From: Candidatus Amarolinea dominans
GTDB lineage: Bacteria; Chloroflexota; Anaerolineae; SSC4; Amarolineaceae
Assembly (NCBI GenBank): GCA_016719785.1
Contig: JADJYJ010000003.1
Coordinates: forward strand, 310,001 to 374,000
DNA length: 64,000 nucleotides
Direction of reading: 5' to 3'
A model generated the notes under the pieces. The model was not told the origin of the DNA. It worked only from the letters and a program-made list of their open reading frames with translations, and made no database searches. Below, piece after piece: positions 26,107 through 34,792 of the stretch. A program made the translations under genes and the position numbers. Numbering within the stretch: position 1 is the first letter of the stretch; every line of letters starts with the position of its first letter.

Positions 26107-27801
26107 ATGTTCCTGACCATGATCCGCCGCCGCTGGCTGCCCATCGCAGGAGGCTTGCTCCTGATCGGCCTCTTTGCCGGCTTGCATCTCCTGGCGCACG
26201 GCTACCACTTTGGCCTCACCGAGGATGCGCACGCCGTTCACCTGCCGTTCCTCGAACAGACGCTCGACCCAGCCCTCTTCCCCGGCGATCCCATGCTCGC
26301 CACGCGCAGCGGCTACCCTTCCTTCTACTTCCTGCTCCTGGCCCTCGCCACGCGCCTGGCGCCCATTCCCACCCTCTTTTTGATTGTCCACCTGCTCACC
26401 TTGCTGGCCTACCTGGCCGCGGTCGCGGGATTGAGCCTGCGCCTGGCGCCGGACCGCCTGCCCCTGCGGCCCCTGTTGATCGGCCTGCTGCTCACGCTTT
26501 CCACGCTGCCGGTGCTCGGCGGGGATGATCTCGTCCTGCGCTCCGCGCTGCCGCGCCATGTGGGCCTGGCGCTGGCGCTGTGGGCTTTGCTGGCTGGGCT
26601 GTTGGAGCGGCGCCTGCTGGCCTTTGCCCTGGCCGGCCTCAGCATCAACCTGCATGCGCTCAGCGGCGGCTTTGCCCTGGCCCTCCTCCTGGCCGGCGAC
26701 CTGCTGCGCCTGCCCTGGCGCCGCTGGGCCGCGCCCCTGCTGGCTGCCGCGCTCGGTCTGCTCCTGGCGCTGCCCACGCTCATCTGGTCATGGCAGGCGG
26801 CCGAACCGCTCACGCCCGCCTGGATTGATCTCCTGCGCCTGCGCTCATCCCAGCACAGCTTCCCGCTGACCTGGCCGCTGACCGATTTTGTCGCCTTTGG
26901 CTTGTGGATTTGGCTGGCCGGGCTGGCGTGGTGGCCCTTGCGGCGCAACGAGCAGGGGCGCTGGCTGGCCGGCGCGGCCCTGGCAGTGGCCCTGCTGGCC
27001 GCAATCGGCTTCATGGGCGCGGAGGTTTGGCCGCTGGGGCCGATCCTGCGCTGGCAGCTCTTCCGCAGCACACGGCTCCTGACCGTGCTGGCCCTGCCGC
27101 TGGTGGTGCGCTGGTTCCTGACAACCTGGGACCGCGGGGGATTGGCGCGCGCCGGTAGCCTGGTGACGCTGCTGGCGCTGTTCGCGCCGTGGCCCATCGT
27201 GTGGATCGTAGGCGTGCTGGCAGGGGGACTGCTGACCGCTCTCGCCTCCTGGGCGCCGCTGGATGGTCTGGCGCGGGCGATCGCCGCGCAGATCGTGCGG
27301 ACAAGGCGCCTGCGCCTGGGCCGCTTCCTGGCCTGGCCGGCCGCGGTGCGCTGGACAACCGCCGCGCTGCTCCTGGCGCTGCTCGTCTCCGGCGCGGCCG
27401 CCCTGACCCAGCCCCGCGTTCCGGCCGATCTGCTGGCCGCCTGGCGTGATGTGCAGATTTGGGCGCGTGAGAATACGCCGGTGGATGCCGCGTTCATCAC
27501 GCCGCCCTACTACTACGGCTTCCGCGTGGAGAGCCAACGGCCTGTGGTGGGTGAATGGAAGGACGGCACGCAGCAGTACTTCAGCGTGCCGTTCACCGCC
27601 GTGTGGTGGCAGCGCATGCAGGACCTGCACGCGGCCGGCGCCAGCGACATCCGTTACAACGACCTCAGCGCCGCAGAGGTGACCGCGATCGCACAGAAAT
27701 ATCAGGCCGATTTCATCGTTTTTTTCATCGAGCGGGAGTTGCCCTTCCCGGTTGTTTATCGCAATCAGTGGTTTCGCGTCTACCAGGTCAGCCCGGGTTG
27801 A
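26107..27801 (+). CDS. Polytopic membrane protein, possibly GT-C glycosyltransferase-like
   Basis: 564 residues with about 10-12 membrane segments, very rich in Leu and Ala. After the first membrane helix there is an extracytoplasmic loop with EDAHAVHLPFLEQTLDPALFPGDPM, an acidic-rich pattern seen in GT-C-type glycosyltransferases and related uncharacterised membrane proteins. A soluble C-terminal domain of about 110 residues (ENTPVDAAFITPPYYYGFRVESQR) resembles the C-terminal domains of such proteins. I do not recognise an exact family. A G-rich ribosome-binding site precedes the ATG. Confidence 0.6.
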   Translation: MFLTMIRRRWLPIAGGLLLIGLFAGLHLLAHGYHFGLTEDAHAVHLPFLEQTLDPALFPGDPMLATRSGYPSFYFLLLALATRLAPIPTLFLIVHLLTLLAYLAAVAGLSLRLAPDRLPLRPLLIGLLLTLSTLPVLGGDDLVLRSALPRHVGLALALWALLAGLLERRLLAFALAGLSINLHALSGGFALALLLAGDLLRLPWRRWAAPLLAAALGLLLALPTLIWSWQAAEPLTPAWIDLLRLRSSQHSFPLTWPLTDFVAFGLWIWLAGLAWWPLRRNEQGRWLAGAALAVALLAAIGFMGAEVWPLGPILRWQLFRSTRLLTVLALPLVVRWFLTTWDRGGLARAGSLVTLLALFAPWPIVWIVGVLAGGLLTALASWAPLDGLARAIAAQIVRTRRLRLGRFLAWPAAVRWTTAALLLALLVSGAAALTQPRVPADLLAAWRDVQIWARENTPVDAAFITPPYYYGFRVESQRPVVGEWKDGTQQYFSVPFTAVWWQRMQDLHAAGASDIRYNDLSAAEVTAIAQKYQADFIVFFIERELPFPVVYRNQWFRVYQVSPG

Positions 27802-27913
27802 GCAGGAATTCCAAATGTGGTTGCTGAAGACATCTGGAATGGAGGCTTTAGCCGGGCGCCTTTGCATCTTGGCGTCTTCGCGTTAAAATATCCCCGCATC
27901 AGGAGGATTGTTC

Positions 27914-29140
27914 ATGCCAGATCATCATCGTCCAACCGAATTGCTACCCCGTTCGCTCATTATCGTGCTGACCCTGGCGGTTTCGATCTACCTGATCGAG
28001 AAACTGACCACGTTCGTGAGCTCGTTCAGCGGCCTGATCCTGATGGTGGCGCTGGCCTGGCTCCTCTCCTTCGCCCTGCAACCGCTGGTGACCTGGCTGC
28101 AGCGCAGGAAGCTCAGCCTGCGCCGCGTCCGGCGCCTGTTGCCGCGGCAACTTGCTGCACGCTTGCCAGAAACTTCTCAACTCCCGTTTGCCCTGGCGGT
28201 GGCCATCGTCTATGGAGTGTTGGTGGCCGGCCTGGGCCTGGCGCTGCTGGCCCTGGCGCCGGTGCTGGTTCATCAGCTCGACCAATTGGCGCGTTCGATG
28301 CAGACCCAGGCCGGCAATCTGCCGCAGTGGCTGCAGCAGGCCACGGACTGGCTCGATGAGGTGCGCACGCTGCTGATCACCCGCCTGGACCTTGACCCCA
28401 ACCTGATCGTCTTGCCGCAGCCGGCCGACCTGCTGAACCAGGTACCCCTCGTGGGCGCTAACCTCCTGCAATTTGGGTTGGGGTTGGCCGGCGGTATTGC
28501 CACCGCGTTCAGCCAATTCCTGATCATCATCTTCCTGAGTCTGTTTGTCACCCTGGATGGCGGCGCCATTGCGCGCGCCATCTTGAGCGTGCTGCCCAAG
28601 CGCTATGAAGACGAGTACCAGATGGCCGCCGAGACGATTGACCGCACGTTTGGCGGCTTCCTGCGCGGTACCGTTCTGCAGGGGCTGATTTTTGGCATCG
28701 CTGTCTCCCTGCTGATGTTCCTCCTGCGCATTGACTCGGCCCTGGTCGTTGGTGTAGCCACAGGCCTGGTCGTACTGGTGCCCATCGTCGGCGGCATTGT
28801 CGCCACGATCGTGCCGGTACTGGTCGCGGCCCTGCAAGGCTCGCCCAACACGCTCTGGCTCCTGCTGGCGCTGCTCGTTTTCCAGGTCATCCTGTTCAAT
28901 GTGGTCATGCCGTCCATCTTCAGCGGGTCGCTGCGCATGCCCTCGCTCTTGATCGTCATTTCGCTGATGGTCGGCTCGCAGTTGATGGGCTTCTGGGGCT
29001 TCGTCTTCGGCGTCCCGTTGGCCGCGGCCGCCTATTCGATCACCCTGGTCCTGCTGGAGCAAGCGAAACGGCGTCAGGATGTGCTGGATGAAGCGGGAGC
29101 GCGGCCGTCTGTTCAACAAGATCTGGAGGAAGAGGAATGA
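27914..29140 (+). CDS. AI-2E family (PerM/UPF0118) transporter
   Basis: 408 residues. Eight membrane segments are arranged 2+1+5: a pair near the N-terminus, one after the long basic loop (RRKLSLRRVRRLLPRQ), an amphipathic soluble stretch, then the terminal group with GVATGLVVLVPIVGGIVATIVP and MVGSQLMGFWGFVFGVPLAAAAYSI, signatures of this family. Members export autoinducer-2 or act as Na+/H+ antiporters; the substrate here is unknown. AGGAGG at 27901-27906 fixes the ATG at 27914. The stop overlaps the next start (ATGA). Confidence 0.88.
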   Translation: MPDHHRPTELLPRSLIIVLTLAVSIYLIEKLTTFVSSFSGLILMVALAWLLSFALQPLVTWLQRRKLSLRRVRRLLPRQLAARLPETSQLPFALAVAIVYGVLVAGLGLALLALAPVLVHQLDQLARSMQTQAGNLPQWLQQATDWLDEVRTLLITRLDLDPNLIVLPQPADLLNQVPLVGANLLQFGLGLAGGIATAFSQFLIIIFLSLFVTLDGGAIARAILSVLPKRYEDEYQMAAETIDRTFGGFLRGTVLQGLIFGIAVSLLMFLLRIDSALVVGVATGLVVLVPIVGGIVATIVPVLVAALQGSPNTLWLLLALLVFQVILFNVVMPSIFSGSLRMPSLLIVISLMVGSQLMGFWGFVFGVPLAAAAYSITLVLLEQAKRRQDVLDEAGARPSVQQDLEEEE

Positions 29141-30189
29141 GTCAGTCCTCGCCGCCAGGGTTGATCCTGGCCGGCCGCTGGTCGCACCGCGGCCGCGGGC
29201 TTTGGAATCTGATAGCGGCTTTGCTGGCGGTGTCGGCCCGCCGCGCGATCAATGGGCCGCGGGCGCCGGGCTGGACAGCGATATTCGAAGTGATCACGGC
29301 GTTCGTGCGCCGGCAAACCGAAATCGCCTTCGATTGTCCTTCGATGGCCGAAGGCCGCGCCTATGAGGATGCGGTGCTGTTCCCGTCGGCCGTGCTGTCG
29401 CAGGTGACGATCGAGCCGGTCACGGCGCCGGTCAAGGGGCATTGGTTCACACCCAAAGCCGGGGCGCGCGCCGCGACCCTGCTCTACCTGCACGGCGGCG
29501 GCTACGCCTATTACAGCAAGAGCCATGCGAACCTGATCGCGCTGGCCGCGCTGTCGCTGCCGGCCCGCACCTTTGCCCTGGACTACCGCTTGATTCCTGA
29601 ACATCCCTTCCCGGCCCAGTTGGAGGATGCGGTGGCGGCCTACCGCTGGCTGCTGGACGCCGGCGTCGCGCCGCGCCAGCTCATCCTCATGGGTGATTCG
29701 GCCGGCGCCAACCTGACGCTGGCGCTGCTCCTGAAACTGCGCGACCTGGGATGGCCCTTGCCGGCGGGCGCGGTGGCGCTGTGCCCCTGGACCGATGTGG
29801 GCAACACGGTTTCGCCGGTTTCTGCGATGGCGCAGAACGACCCCTTCGACTTTCCGCAGAGCCGCATGGTGCTGCGCTGGGCCGGCTGGCTGTGCCGCGA
29901 GGCCGATGTGCGCGATCCGCTGGTGTCGCCGATCTACGCGGACTGGCGCGGCCTGCCGCCGGTGTACGTGCAGGCGGGCAAGCTGGAAATCCTGGCCGAT
30001 CAGATCATCCGCTTCGTCGAGCGGGCGCAGGCGCAGGGCGCAGACATCACATTCGATTGTTGGGAGTCCATGAATCACGATTTCCAGGCGTTCGGCGATC
30101 TCTTGCCAGAGAGCATCGAAGCCTGGGAGCGGATCAAACTCTTTGCGGAGCGTATCAGCGAAATCCAGCCTTCAGTTTCTGTCCCTTGA
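29137..30189 (+). CDS. Alpha/beta hydrolase, hormone-sensitive-lipase (HSL) type esterase
   Basis: 350 residues. Oxyanion-hole motif HGGGYAY, nucleophile elbow GDSAGANL, acidic residue in YVQAGKLEILADQ and catalytic His in WESMNHDFQAF: the full HSL set. The order and length match bacterial carboxylesterases of family IV. It is translationally coupled (ATGA) to the AI-2E transporter. The N-terminal 90 residues form the usual helical cap. Substrate unknown. Confidence 0.88.
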   Translation: MSQSSPPGLILAGRWSHRGRGLWNLIAALLAVSARRAINGPRAPGWTAIFEVITAFVRRQTEIAFDCPSMAEGRAYEDAVLFPSAVLSQVTIEPVTAPVKGHWFTPKAGARAATLLYLHGGGYAYYSKSHANLIALAALSLPARTFALDYRLIPEHPFPAQLEDAVAAYRWLLDAGVAPRQLILMGDSAGANLTLALLLKLRDLGWPLPAGAVALCPWTDVGNTVSPVSAMAQNDPFDFPQSRMVLRWAGWLCREADVRDPLVSPIYADWRGLPPVYVQAGKLEILADQIIRFVERAQAQGADITFDCWESMNHDFQAFGDLLPESIEAWERIKLFAERISEIQPSVSVP

Positions 30190-30460
30190 GGTAACTGCTG
30201 GGTCTGCCTGGAATTCAGACAGGATTCACAGGATTGACAGGATATTCGAACTCTCGTGGCGGTAGTTTTGCACACCACAGAGCAAGAATCCTGTACATCC
30301 TGTTCATCCTGTCCAAATCGGCCTGCAGGGTGAGCAGTTACCAGTTTCGGGCCTTTGGCAAGCCCCGCCAGCGCTATCCCAAGAATCCTCTGCGCCCTTG
30401 CGCTCTGGCGTCCTTGCGTTGAGAAGAATCGTCCTGAAAGAAATGCAATTACGCTTGGAA
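30190..30460. repeat. Intergenic repeats: 9-mer ACAGGAT family and composite element
   Basis: No gene. 30219-30243 holds 9-mers of type ACAGGATTG on the plus strand and 30287-30315 the complementary CATCCTGTT units, so the two can fold back. The segment 30253-30341 (CTCGTGGCGG ... GGTGAGCAGTTAC) recurs at 49297-49375. 30385-30420 carries the separate CCTTGCG/CTTGCGTT repeat also seen at 32231-32356 and 27867-27887. Confidence 0.8.
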
Positions 30461-31252
30461 TTACCGGGATGCCCGCGCTAGGCGGCCGGCCGCGGCCAGC
30501 AGGATGGGTAAACAGGTGCGGGCGACGCGAGGGCCAAACTCGCGCGTTGGCTCGCGGCCGCGGGCCATGCCGGTGGCGTAGTTGGTGACAAAACAGAGCG
30601 AGGCGTAGCGCAGGCCCAGTTCGCGCGCCAGCCAGACTTCGGGCGCCAGGGTCATGCCCACCACATCGGCGCCGGCGCGGGCGAAGAGGGCAATTTCGGC
30701 CTGCGTCTCCAGCCGCGGGCCTTCGGTGCAGACGTAGGTGACGGGCGCGGCGTGGTGCGTCAGGTCAGCGCCGGCTTCGGCGGGCCGCGCAACGGTCAGC
30801 GCGTGGAGGATGGTTTCGCGCAGGCCGGGGTCGAACGGCGGGCCGGCGGTCGGCTGATGCCAGCGGTCGAAGCTGTGAGCGCGGCGGCTGCTCGTCCAAT
30901 CGAGCAGGTCCGCGGGCACAACCAGGTCGCCCACGGCCAGCGCCGGGTTGATGGCGCCGACGCCGTTCCAACTGAGGATGGCGCGGAAGCCGAGCTGCTG
31001 GGCGGCCCACAGGTTGGCGCGGTGATTGACAAAGCCGGCCGAACGCTGCAACTCGCCGACGCCGTGCCGCGAGCTGAAGCCGACGGTCATGCCATCGCGA
31101 CCGCTCAGCCAGGTAATGGGCGCGGCCGGGCCGAAGGGAGTTTCCGGGGTGAGGCTATCGCCAACCGCGCCAAACTCCGTCAGGTCGAGCCAGTAGGCCG
31201 CCGTGCCGCCGTAAATGAGGGTTGTGGGGCGTGAGGGTGAATCAGAAGTCAC
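30461..31252 (-). CDS. S-methyl-5'-thioadenosine (or thioinosine) phosphorylase family
   Basis: 263 residues. It matches the PNP/MTAP phosphorylase family: an N-terminal phosphate-binding region (GGTAAYW and SSRHGVG), FVNHRANLWAAQQLG, then VTYVCTEGPRLETQAEI, the conserved purine/ribose-binding signature, and GADVVGMTLAPEVWLARELGL. The family cleaves MTA (or 5'-deoxyadenosine or MTI) with phosphate to a purine plus a 5-substituted ribose-1-phosphate. An mtnA-like isomerase, the next step of that salvage, is at 43247. Substrate choice between 6-amino and 6-oxo purines cannot be settled by eye. Confidence 0.8.
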   Translation of the reverse strand: MTSDSPSRPTTLIYGGTAAYWLDLTEFGAVGDSLTPETPFGPAAPITWLSGRDGMTVGFSSRHGVGELQRSAGFVNHRANLWAAQQLGFRAILSWNGVGAINPALAVGDLVVPADLLDWTSSRRAHSFDRWHQPTAGPPFDPGLRETILHALTVARPAEAGADLTHHAAPVTYVCTEGPRLETQAEIALFARAGADVVGMTLAPEVWLARELGLRYASLCFVTNYATGMARGREPTREFGPRVARTCLPILLAAAGRLARASR

Positions 31253-31270
31253 GCGCGTGCCGCCAAAATA

Positions 31271-31372
31271 TCAAACTTGAGGTCGAATCACGCGAACCAA
31301 CTTTCCGGCCAGCGGTTCGTTGTCAACAATCGCCTGGTGGATTCGGGCGCCACCTGGTGTCCCGGCCCCGGG
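31271..31372 (-). pseudogene. 3' end of a DUF5615 / PIN-like toxin gene, cut by a G-rich tract
   Basis: The last 28 or so codons read ARIHQAIVDNEPLAGKLVRVIRPQV and stop at 31271. This resembles the end of DUF5615 PIN-like toxins, which commonly follow DUF433 antitoxins as here. The rest of the gene is replaced by the low-complexity tract 31373-31560. Confidence 0.45.
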
Positions 31373-31560
31373 GCAAACGGAAGGGCCGGGGGGGGGCGGG
31401 GTCGGGCCGCGCGGGCGGGGAAAAAAACGAGGAGAGGGGGGGGGGGCGGCCGCCCCCTCCCCCCGGGGCGAGGGGAAAAGGGGGGGGGGAAAGGAACCCG
31501 AGCCGGCCCGCCCGGCGCGGGACCGCGAGCGGGGGGCGGGGCAGAAAAACAAGGCGGGAG
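31373..31560. other. G-rich low-complexity tract (probable assembly artefact)
   Basis: About 190 nt made almost only of G runs (up to 10-12 G) broken by C, A or short CCCC runs on the plus strand, unlike anything around it except 51286-51417. It separates a DUF433 gene from the end of its likely toxin partner. Confidence 0.7.
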
Positions 31561-31896
31561 AGGCCATATAGACGGCAATTCATTCTCTTGGATGGCACTT
31601 TCGACTTCATCGCGGTGAGTCGCCACATACGCCCAGGCATTGATGAGATCGGTTGGCACCAGGGTAGGGTAGTTTTCCAGCAGTTCGGCGTCAGTGGATC
31701 CCAGGCGCCGGAAATTCTCCAATGCCCATACCGGTATGCGGGTACGGACAATGCGTGCATCTCCGCCGCAGATGCCGGGCGACTTCTCGATGCCAGGCCA
31801 TGTTTGGCTCAGATCGAAAATCAGGCGGTAGTACAGGCGCGTTTTTTCCAGGGCATCGAGATGTTTGATCTGGACTTCCAATTCCTGAATTGTCAT
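31561..31896 (-). CDS. DUF433 antitoxin-like protein, 3' end damaged
   Basis: About 105 recognisable residues from ATG 31896 (GGAG upstream): MTIQELEVQIKHLDALEKTRL, then GICGGDARIVRTRIPVWALE and LLENYPTLVPTDLINAWAYVATHRDEVE. The GICGGDxRIxxTRIPVW block and YPTL motif define DUF433, a winged-helix antitoxin family paired with DUF5615 PIN-like toxins. The frame runs on into the G-rich tract, so the true C-terminus is uncertain; it would probably end close to 31560. Confidence 0.7.
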
Positions 31897-31989
31897 TCTG
31901 GCCTCCAACAACGGCATTGAACTTCGGTTGAGTTGATTATACTACGTTTACGAATCAAAGTCACGCGTTGATGGGCGTGGCGGCCGGGC

Positions 31990-32011
31990 GTCCATCCGCG
32001 TGGACGCAATG
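31990..32011. repeat. Hairpin related to the 76-bp repeat family
   Basis: GCGTCCA-TCCGCG-TGGACGC with flanking GGCCGG and GCAATGCCGG matches the second hairpin of the units at 5397-5617. It sits at the broken 5' end of a restriction-enzyme remnant. Confidence 0.6.
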
Positions 32012-32224
32012 CCGGCCGACGTGGCTCGCCACGACCAGGTGGTGGCCCTGGTGACGCGCATGTTGGACCTGCACAAGCAGTTGGCTGCGGAGCAGATCCC
32101 CCATGCGAAGACCGTCGTGCAGCGCCAGATCGCGTCCACGGACCGCCAGATTGATGCGCTTGTATACGAACTGTGCGGCTTGACCGACGCAGAGATTGCG
32201 GTGGCCGAGGGAGATCATTCATGA
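32012..32224 (+). pseudogene. C-terminal remnant of a type II (IIG-like) restriction-modification enzyme
   Basis: About 65 codons read VARHDQVVALVTRMLDLHKQ, then AKTVVQRQIASTDRQIDALV and YELCGLTDAEIAVAEGD before the stop. This is the characteristic C-terminal coiled coil of Eco57I/BREX-type methyltransferase-endonucleases (MLxLHKxL ... IxxTDxxIDxLVYELYGLTxxEIxIVEG). Nothing upstream of 32012 continues the protein; a hairpin repeat lies at the junction. A start such as ATG 32000 would be fortuitous. Confidence 0.65.
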
Positions 32225-32374
32225 AGGCCGTTTGCGTCGTTTGCGCCCCTTGCGCCCCTTGCGTTGAGAGGAATCTCGCTGAACGCCATAGGCGCAAGAG
32301 ACGCAAGCGTCACCTTGAAAACCCTTTGCGTCCTCGCGCCCTGGCGTCCTTGCGTTGAATAGTATCCTCCCTTT
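32225..32374. repeat. TTGCGTC/CTTGCGCC short repeats
   Basis: GC-rich 9-12-nt periodic units around TTTGCG and CCTTGCG (32231-32268) and a second block (32321-32356) nearly identical to 30385-30420. No gene. Confidence 0.75.
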
Positions 32375-33163
32375 CTATTGAGGCGGATTGTTTGTCTCCG
32401 AACCTGAATTCTTGCGCTTCGAGTAATTTTTCCAAACCCAGCCTCCCAGGGCTATAATGAGTGGGACGAGCACCGTGGGAAAGAGCCAATCCCGGTTGTT
32501 GCTGATGAACGACTGCACGGAATAGACCGGGTTGACGCGTACATTGATCGTGCGCTCGATGATGTCCAGGTCTCGCTGTTCGTCCGAAAAGCCGGCCAGT
32601 TTGACGCGCGCGGTGACGACCAGGATCAGCGCGTGGGTGCCCGACCGTTGAGGGACGACATCCCACGCCCATTGGGTGTAGGTGTCCCCCGCCACGATCT
32701 GCTCTTCGGAACTTACTGGGGTAATGTCAAAACTGTCGCTGGTCAGGCGCACCTTCATGAAGCTGGCAACCGGTATCTGCTCGATTCTCGGCGCGCCGCT
32801 GCCCTTCAATCCCTCGGTCAGGGACGCGGTCATGTTCTGGGTGATGCGCACCTCCACCCGCTCCCGTTCCCCTTCGGTCATTTCTTCGGGTGGGTTGTAC
32901 AGGATGCGGCCCGCGGCCAGACGCGAGAATTCGGCCTGCACCATGGCCGCCGGGTCCTGCGGCGGTTGGGGCGTGGCGGGCTGGATTGCGACAGGCGTGG
33001 GCGTTGACTGCGCGGGCATTGTACTAATGACGCCGGGGGGTTTGGGTGTGACGCCTGTGTGTCCTCCGTCGGTTGGCGGCGTGGCCTGGCTTGCACACCC
33101 GGCCAGCAAGAGACCAATCAGTATCGAAGTGATGATTGTCCAGGGTCGCTGTCTGCTGCTCAT
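32375..33163 (-). CDS. Lipoprotein with C-terminal membrane helix, function unknown
   Basis: 262 residues from ATG 33163. Lipobox LLAGC puts the lipidated Cys at residue 23, followed by a Thr/Pro-rich linker to about residue 70. The folded part (MTEGERERVEVRITQNMTAS ... WAWDVVPQRSGTHALILVVTARV) has the pattern of a beta-rich domain that I associate with C-terminal regions of TIR/caspase/STAND-linked proteins, but I cannot name it with certainty. Residues about 228-248 (WLFPTVLVPLIIALGGWVW) form a membrane segment with a basic tail. It would thus be tethered at both ends outside the membrane, or be a membrane protein with an unusual signal. It stands alone. Confidence 0.65.
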   Translation of the reverse strand: MSSRQRPWTIITSILIGLLLAGCASQATPPTDGGHTGVTPKPPGVISTMPAQSTPTPVAIQPATPQPPQDPAAMVQAEFSRLAAGRILYNPPEEMTEGERERVEVRITQNMTASLTEGLKGSGAPRIEQIPVASFMKVRLTSDSFDITPVSSEEQIVAGDTYTQWAWDVVPQRSGTHALILVVTARVKLAGFSDEQRDLDIIERTINVRVNPVYSVQSFISNNRDWLFPTVLVPLIIALGGWVWKNYSKRKNSGSETNNPPQ

Positions 33164-33268
33164 CGTTGTCCATCTCCTTGCTCGTCTTGCCCTGCGCGGT
33201 AACGGCCAGGAGTCTAACCCCGAAATCACGCCTTGTCAAACGTCGCTTTGGGTGAACAACACGAATAA

Positions 33269-33314
33269 CCGCTCGACGCGTCAGGGGGCAAACCCTGGCC
33301 GGTGCGTCGAGCGG
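33269..33314. terminator. Inverted repeat with 11-bp arms
   Basis: CCGCTCGACGC (33269-33279) pairs with GCGTCGAGCGG (33304-33314); inside, CAGGG and CCCTG form a nested stem. Lies downstream of the CBS-ACT gene and upstream of the lipoprotein on the minus strand. A candidate terminator without a T-tract. Confidence 0.5.
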
Positions 33315-33384
33315 CTATCGAATGCGGGGGTCTACATGCCGCCGAAGATGAAAGAGTCCTGCTTGAAGCGATGGTTCGATCGAG

Positions 33385-34023
33385 TTATTCGCGAATGTCC
33401 CACACTTCCTTGACAATCCCGGCTGTGACGTGGGCGACTGCGTCCCTTTTCAGCCCGGTCACCTTGAAAGTGAGCAGCTTGGTGCCGCTGGCGTTGCCGG
33501 TGAATTGGCCGAAGGCGACGAAATCGCCGCCCGCTTCGGCGATGGCCCGGGTGATGCGGGCGAGCGCGCCGGGTTGATCTTCGATCAGCGCGGTGACGCG
33601 CACGCCGCGCTCGCGCGCGCCCATCAGTTCGAGGAGAATCTTGAACAGATCGGTTTCGGTGATGATGCCGACGATCCGTTCACCCTTCATGACGGGCAGG
33701 CCGCCGATTTTGTTGTCGGCCATGATGCGCGCCGCTTCTTCGATCGGCGTGTCTTCTGCCACCGTGATGACTTGCCGGGTCATCACCTCGCCCACGGTCA
33801 GTTTGCTGAGCAGGTAGTTCAATTCCCAAACGCTCAGGGATGTGGCGGGCGAGGGTGAGGCGTTCAACAGGTCTTTGTCCGAAATAATTCCGACCATCTT
33901 GTCGCCCCTGGTCACCGGGGCGCGGCGGATGCGTTCCTTCTTGAGTAGAGCAAGCGCATCGTGGATGCTCATTTCGGGCGGAATTGTGATGGGGGGGTGC
34001 GACATGCGTTCACCAACCAGCAT
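33385..34023 (-). CDS. CBS-pair plus ACT-domain protein (AcuB-like)
   Basis: 212 residues. CBS motif 1 (MSHPPITIPPEMSIHDALALL ... MVGIISDKDLL) and CBS motif 2 (MTRQVITVAEDTPIEEAARI ... IVGIITETDLF) are followed by an ACT domain from about residue 140 (VTALIEDQPGALARITRAIAEAG). This architecture is that of AcuB-like proteins, thought to sense adenosyl nucleotides and amino acids. It lies immediately downstream of the branched-chain amino-acid transport operon, so it may be co-regulated with it or sense its substrate. AGGAGG lies ahead of ATG 34023. Confidence 0.85.
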   Translation of the reverse strand: MLVGERMSHPPITIPPEMSIHDALALLKKERIRRAPVTRGDKMVGIISDKDLLNASPSPATSLSVWELNYLLSKLTVGEVMTRQVITVAEDTPIEEAARIMADNKIGGLPVMKGERIVGIITETDLFKILLELMGARERGVRVTALIEDQPGALARITRAIAEAGGDFVAFGQFTGNASGTKLLTFKVTGLKRDAVAHVTAGIVKEVWDIRE

Positions 34024-34080
34024 GAGTGCCTCCTGGGCGTCATCAAGAAAAAGGCGCCGGGTTGCGTTCGATTGTTGGGT

Positions 34081-34791
34081 TTACAGCCCCAAATAGGTAG
34101 CGCGGATGTGTTCGTTCCTGGCTAACTGTCGGGCCGGGCCTTCCATCTCGACCTTGCCCTCGGCCAGCACGTAGCCGTAATCGCTGATCGCCAGGGCCAT
34201 CTGCACGTTCTGTTCGACCAGCAGGACGGTGATGCCGGCGTCGCGCAGTTGGCGCATGCTCTGGAACAGGTTCAGGGTCAGCACCGGCGCCAGGCCGAGA
34301 GAAAGCTCGTCCACCATCAACACGACCGGGTCGGCCATGATGCCGCGGCCCACGGCCAGCATCTGCTGCTCGCCGCCGCTCATCGTGCCCGACTTCTGGG
34401 CGCGGCGCTCCTGCAGCCGGGGAAACATAGTGTAGACCTTTTCCAGGTTCTGCTTCATCTTGGGGCGCGCGCGGCGGTTGGTCGCGCCCATTTCCAGGTT
34501 TTCTTCCACGGTCATGTCGGTGAACAACTGGCGCCCCTCCGGCACCAGGGTCAGCCCCATCTCGGCTTTGACATACGCGGGCAGACGGCTGACATCCTTG
34601 CCCTCGAACCAGACCGATCCGCTCCACGGAGGCAGCAGTCCCATGACCGTGCGCAGCATGCTCGTCTTGCCGACGCCGTTGCCGCCCACCAGGCAGGTCA
34701 GCTTCTTCTCCTGCAACGAGAGGTTGGCGCCCCACAGGATTTGCACCTGGCCATACCCCGAAACAAGATCGCGGATTTCAAGCAGAGCCAT
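34081..34791 (-). CDS. livF: Branched-chain amino-acid ABC transporter ATP-binding protein LivF
   Basis: 236 residues, the normal LivF length. Walker A GGNGVGKTS, signature SGGEQQMLAVGRGIM, Walker B VVLMVDELSLGLAP, and the H-loop replaced by VLLVEQN, as is usual in LivF. It energises uptake together with LivG. One nucleotide separates it from the livG stop; it is the last gene of livKHMGF. Confidence 0.92.
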   Translation of the reverse strand: MALLEIRDLVSGYGQVQILWGANLSLQEKKLTCLVGGNGVGKTSMLRTVMGLLPPWSGSVWFEGKDVSRLPAYVKAEMGLTLVPEGRQLFTDMTVEENLEMGATNRRARPKMKQNLEKVYTMFPRLQERRAQKSGTMSGGEQQMLAVGRGIMADPVVLMVDELSLGLAPVLTLNLFQSMRQLRDAGITVLLVEQNVQMALAISDYGYVLAEGKVEMEGPARQLARNEHIRATYLGL

Positions 34792-34792
34792 G

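Noticed and set aside
31277..31618. Open frames running through the G-rich tract at 31.4 kb
   Set aside because: Translations are Gly/Pro/Arg homopolymers arising from G/C runs; the underlying sequence is probably artefactual.
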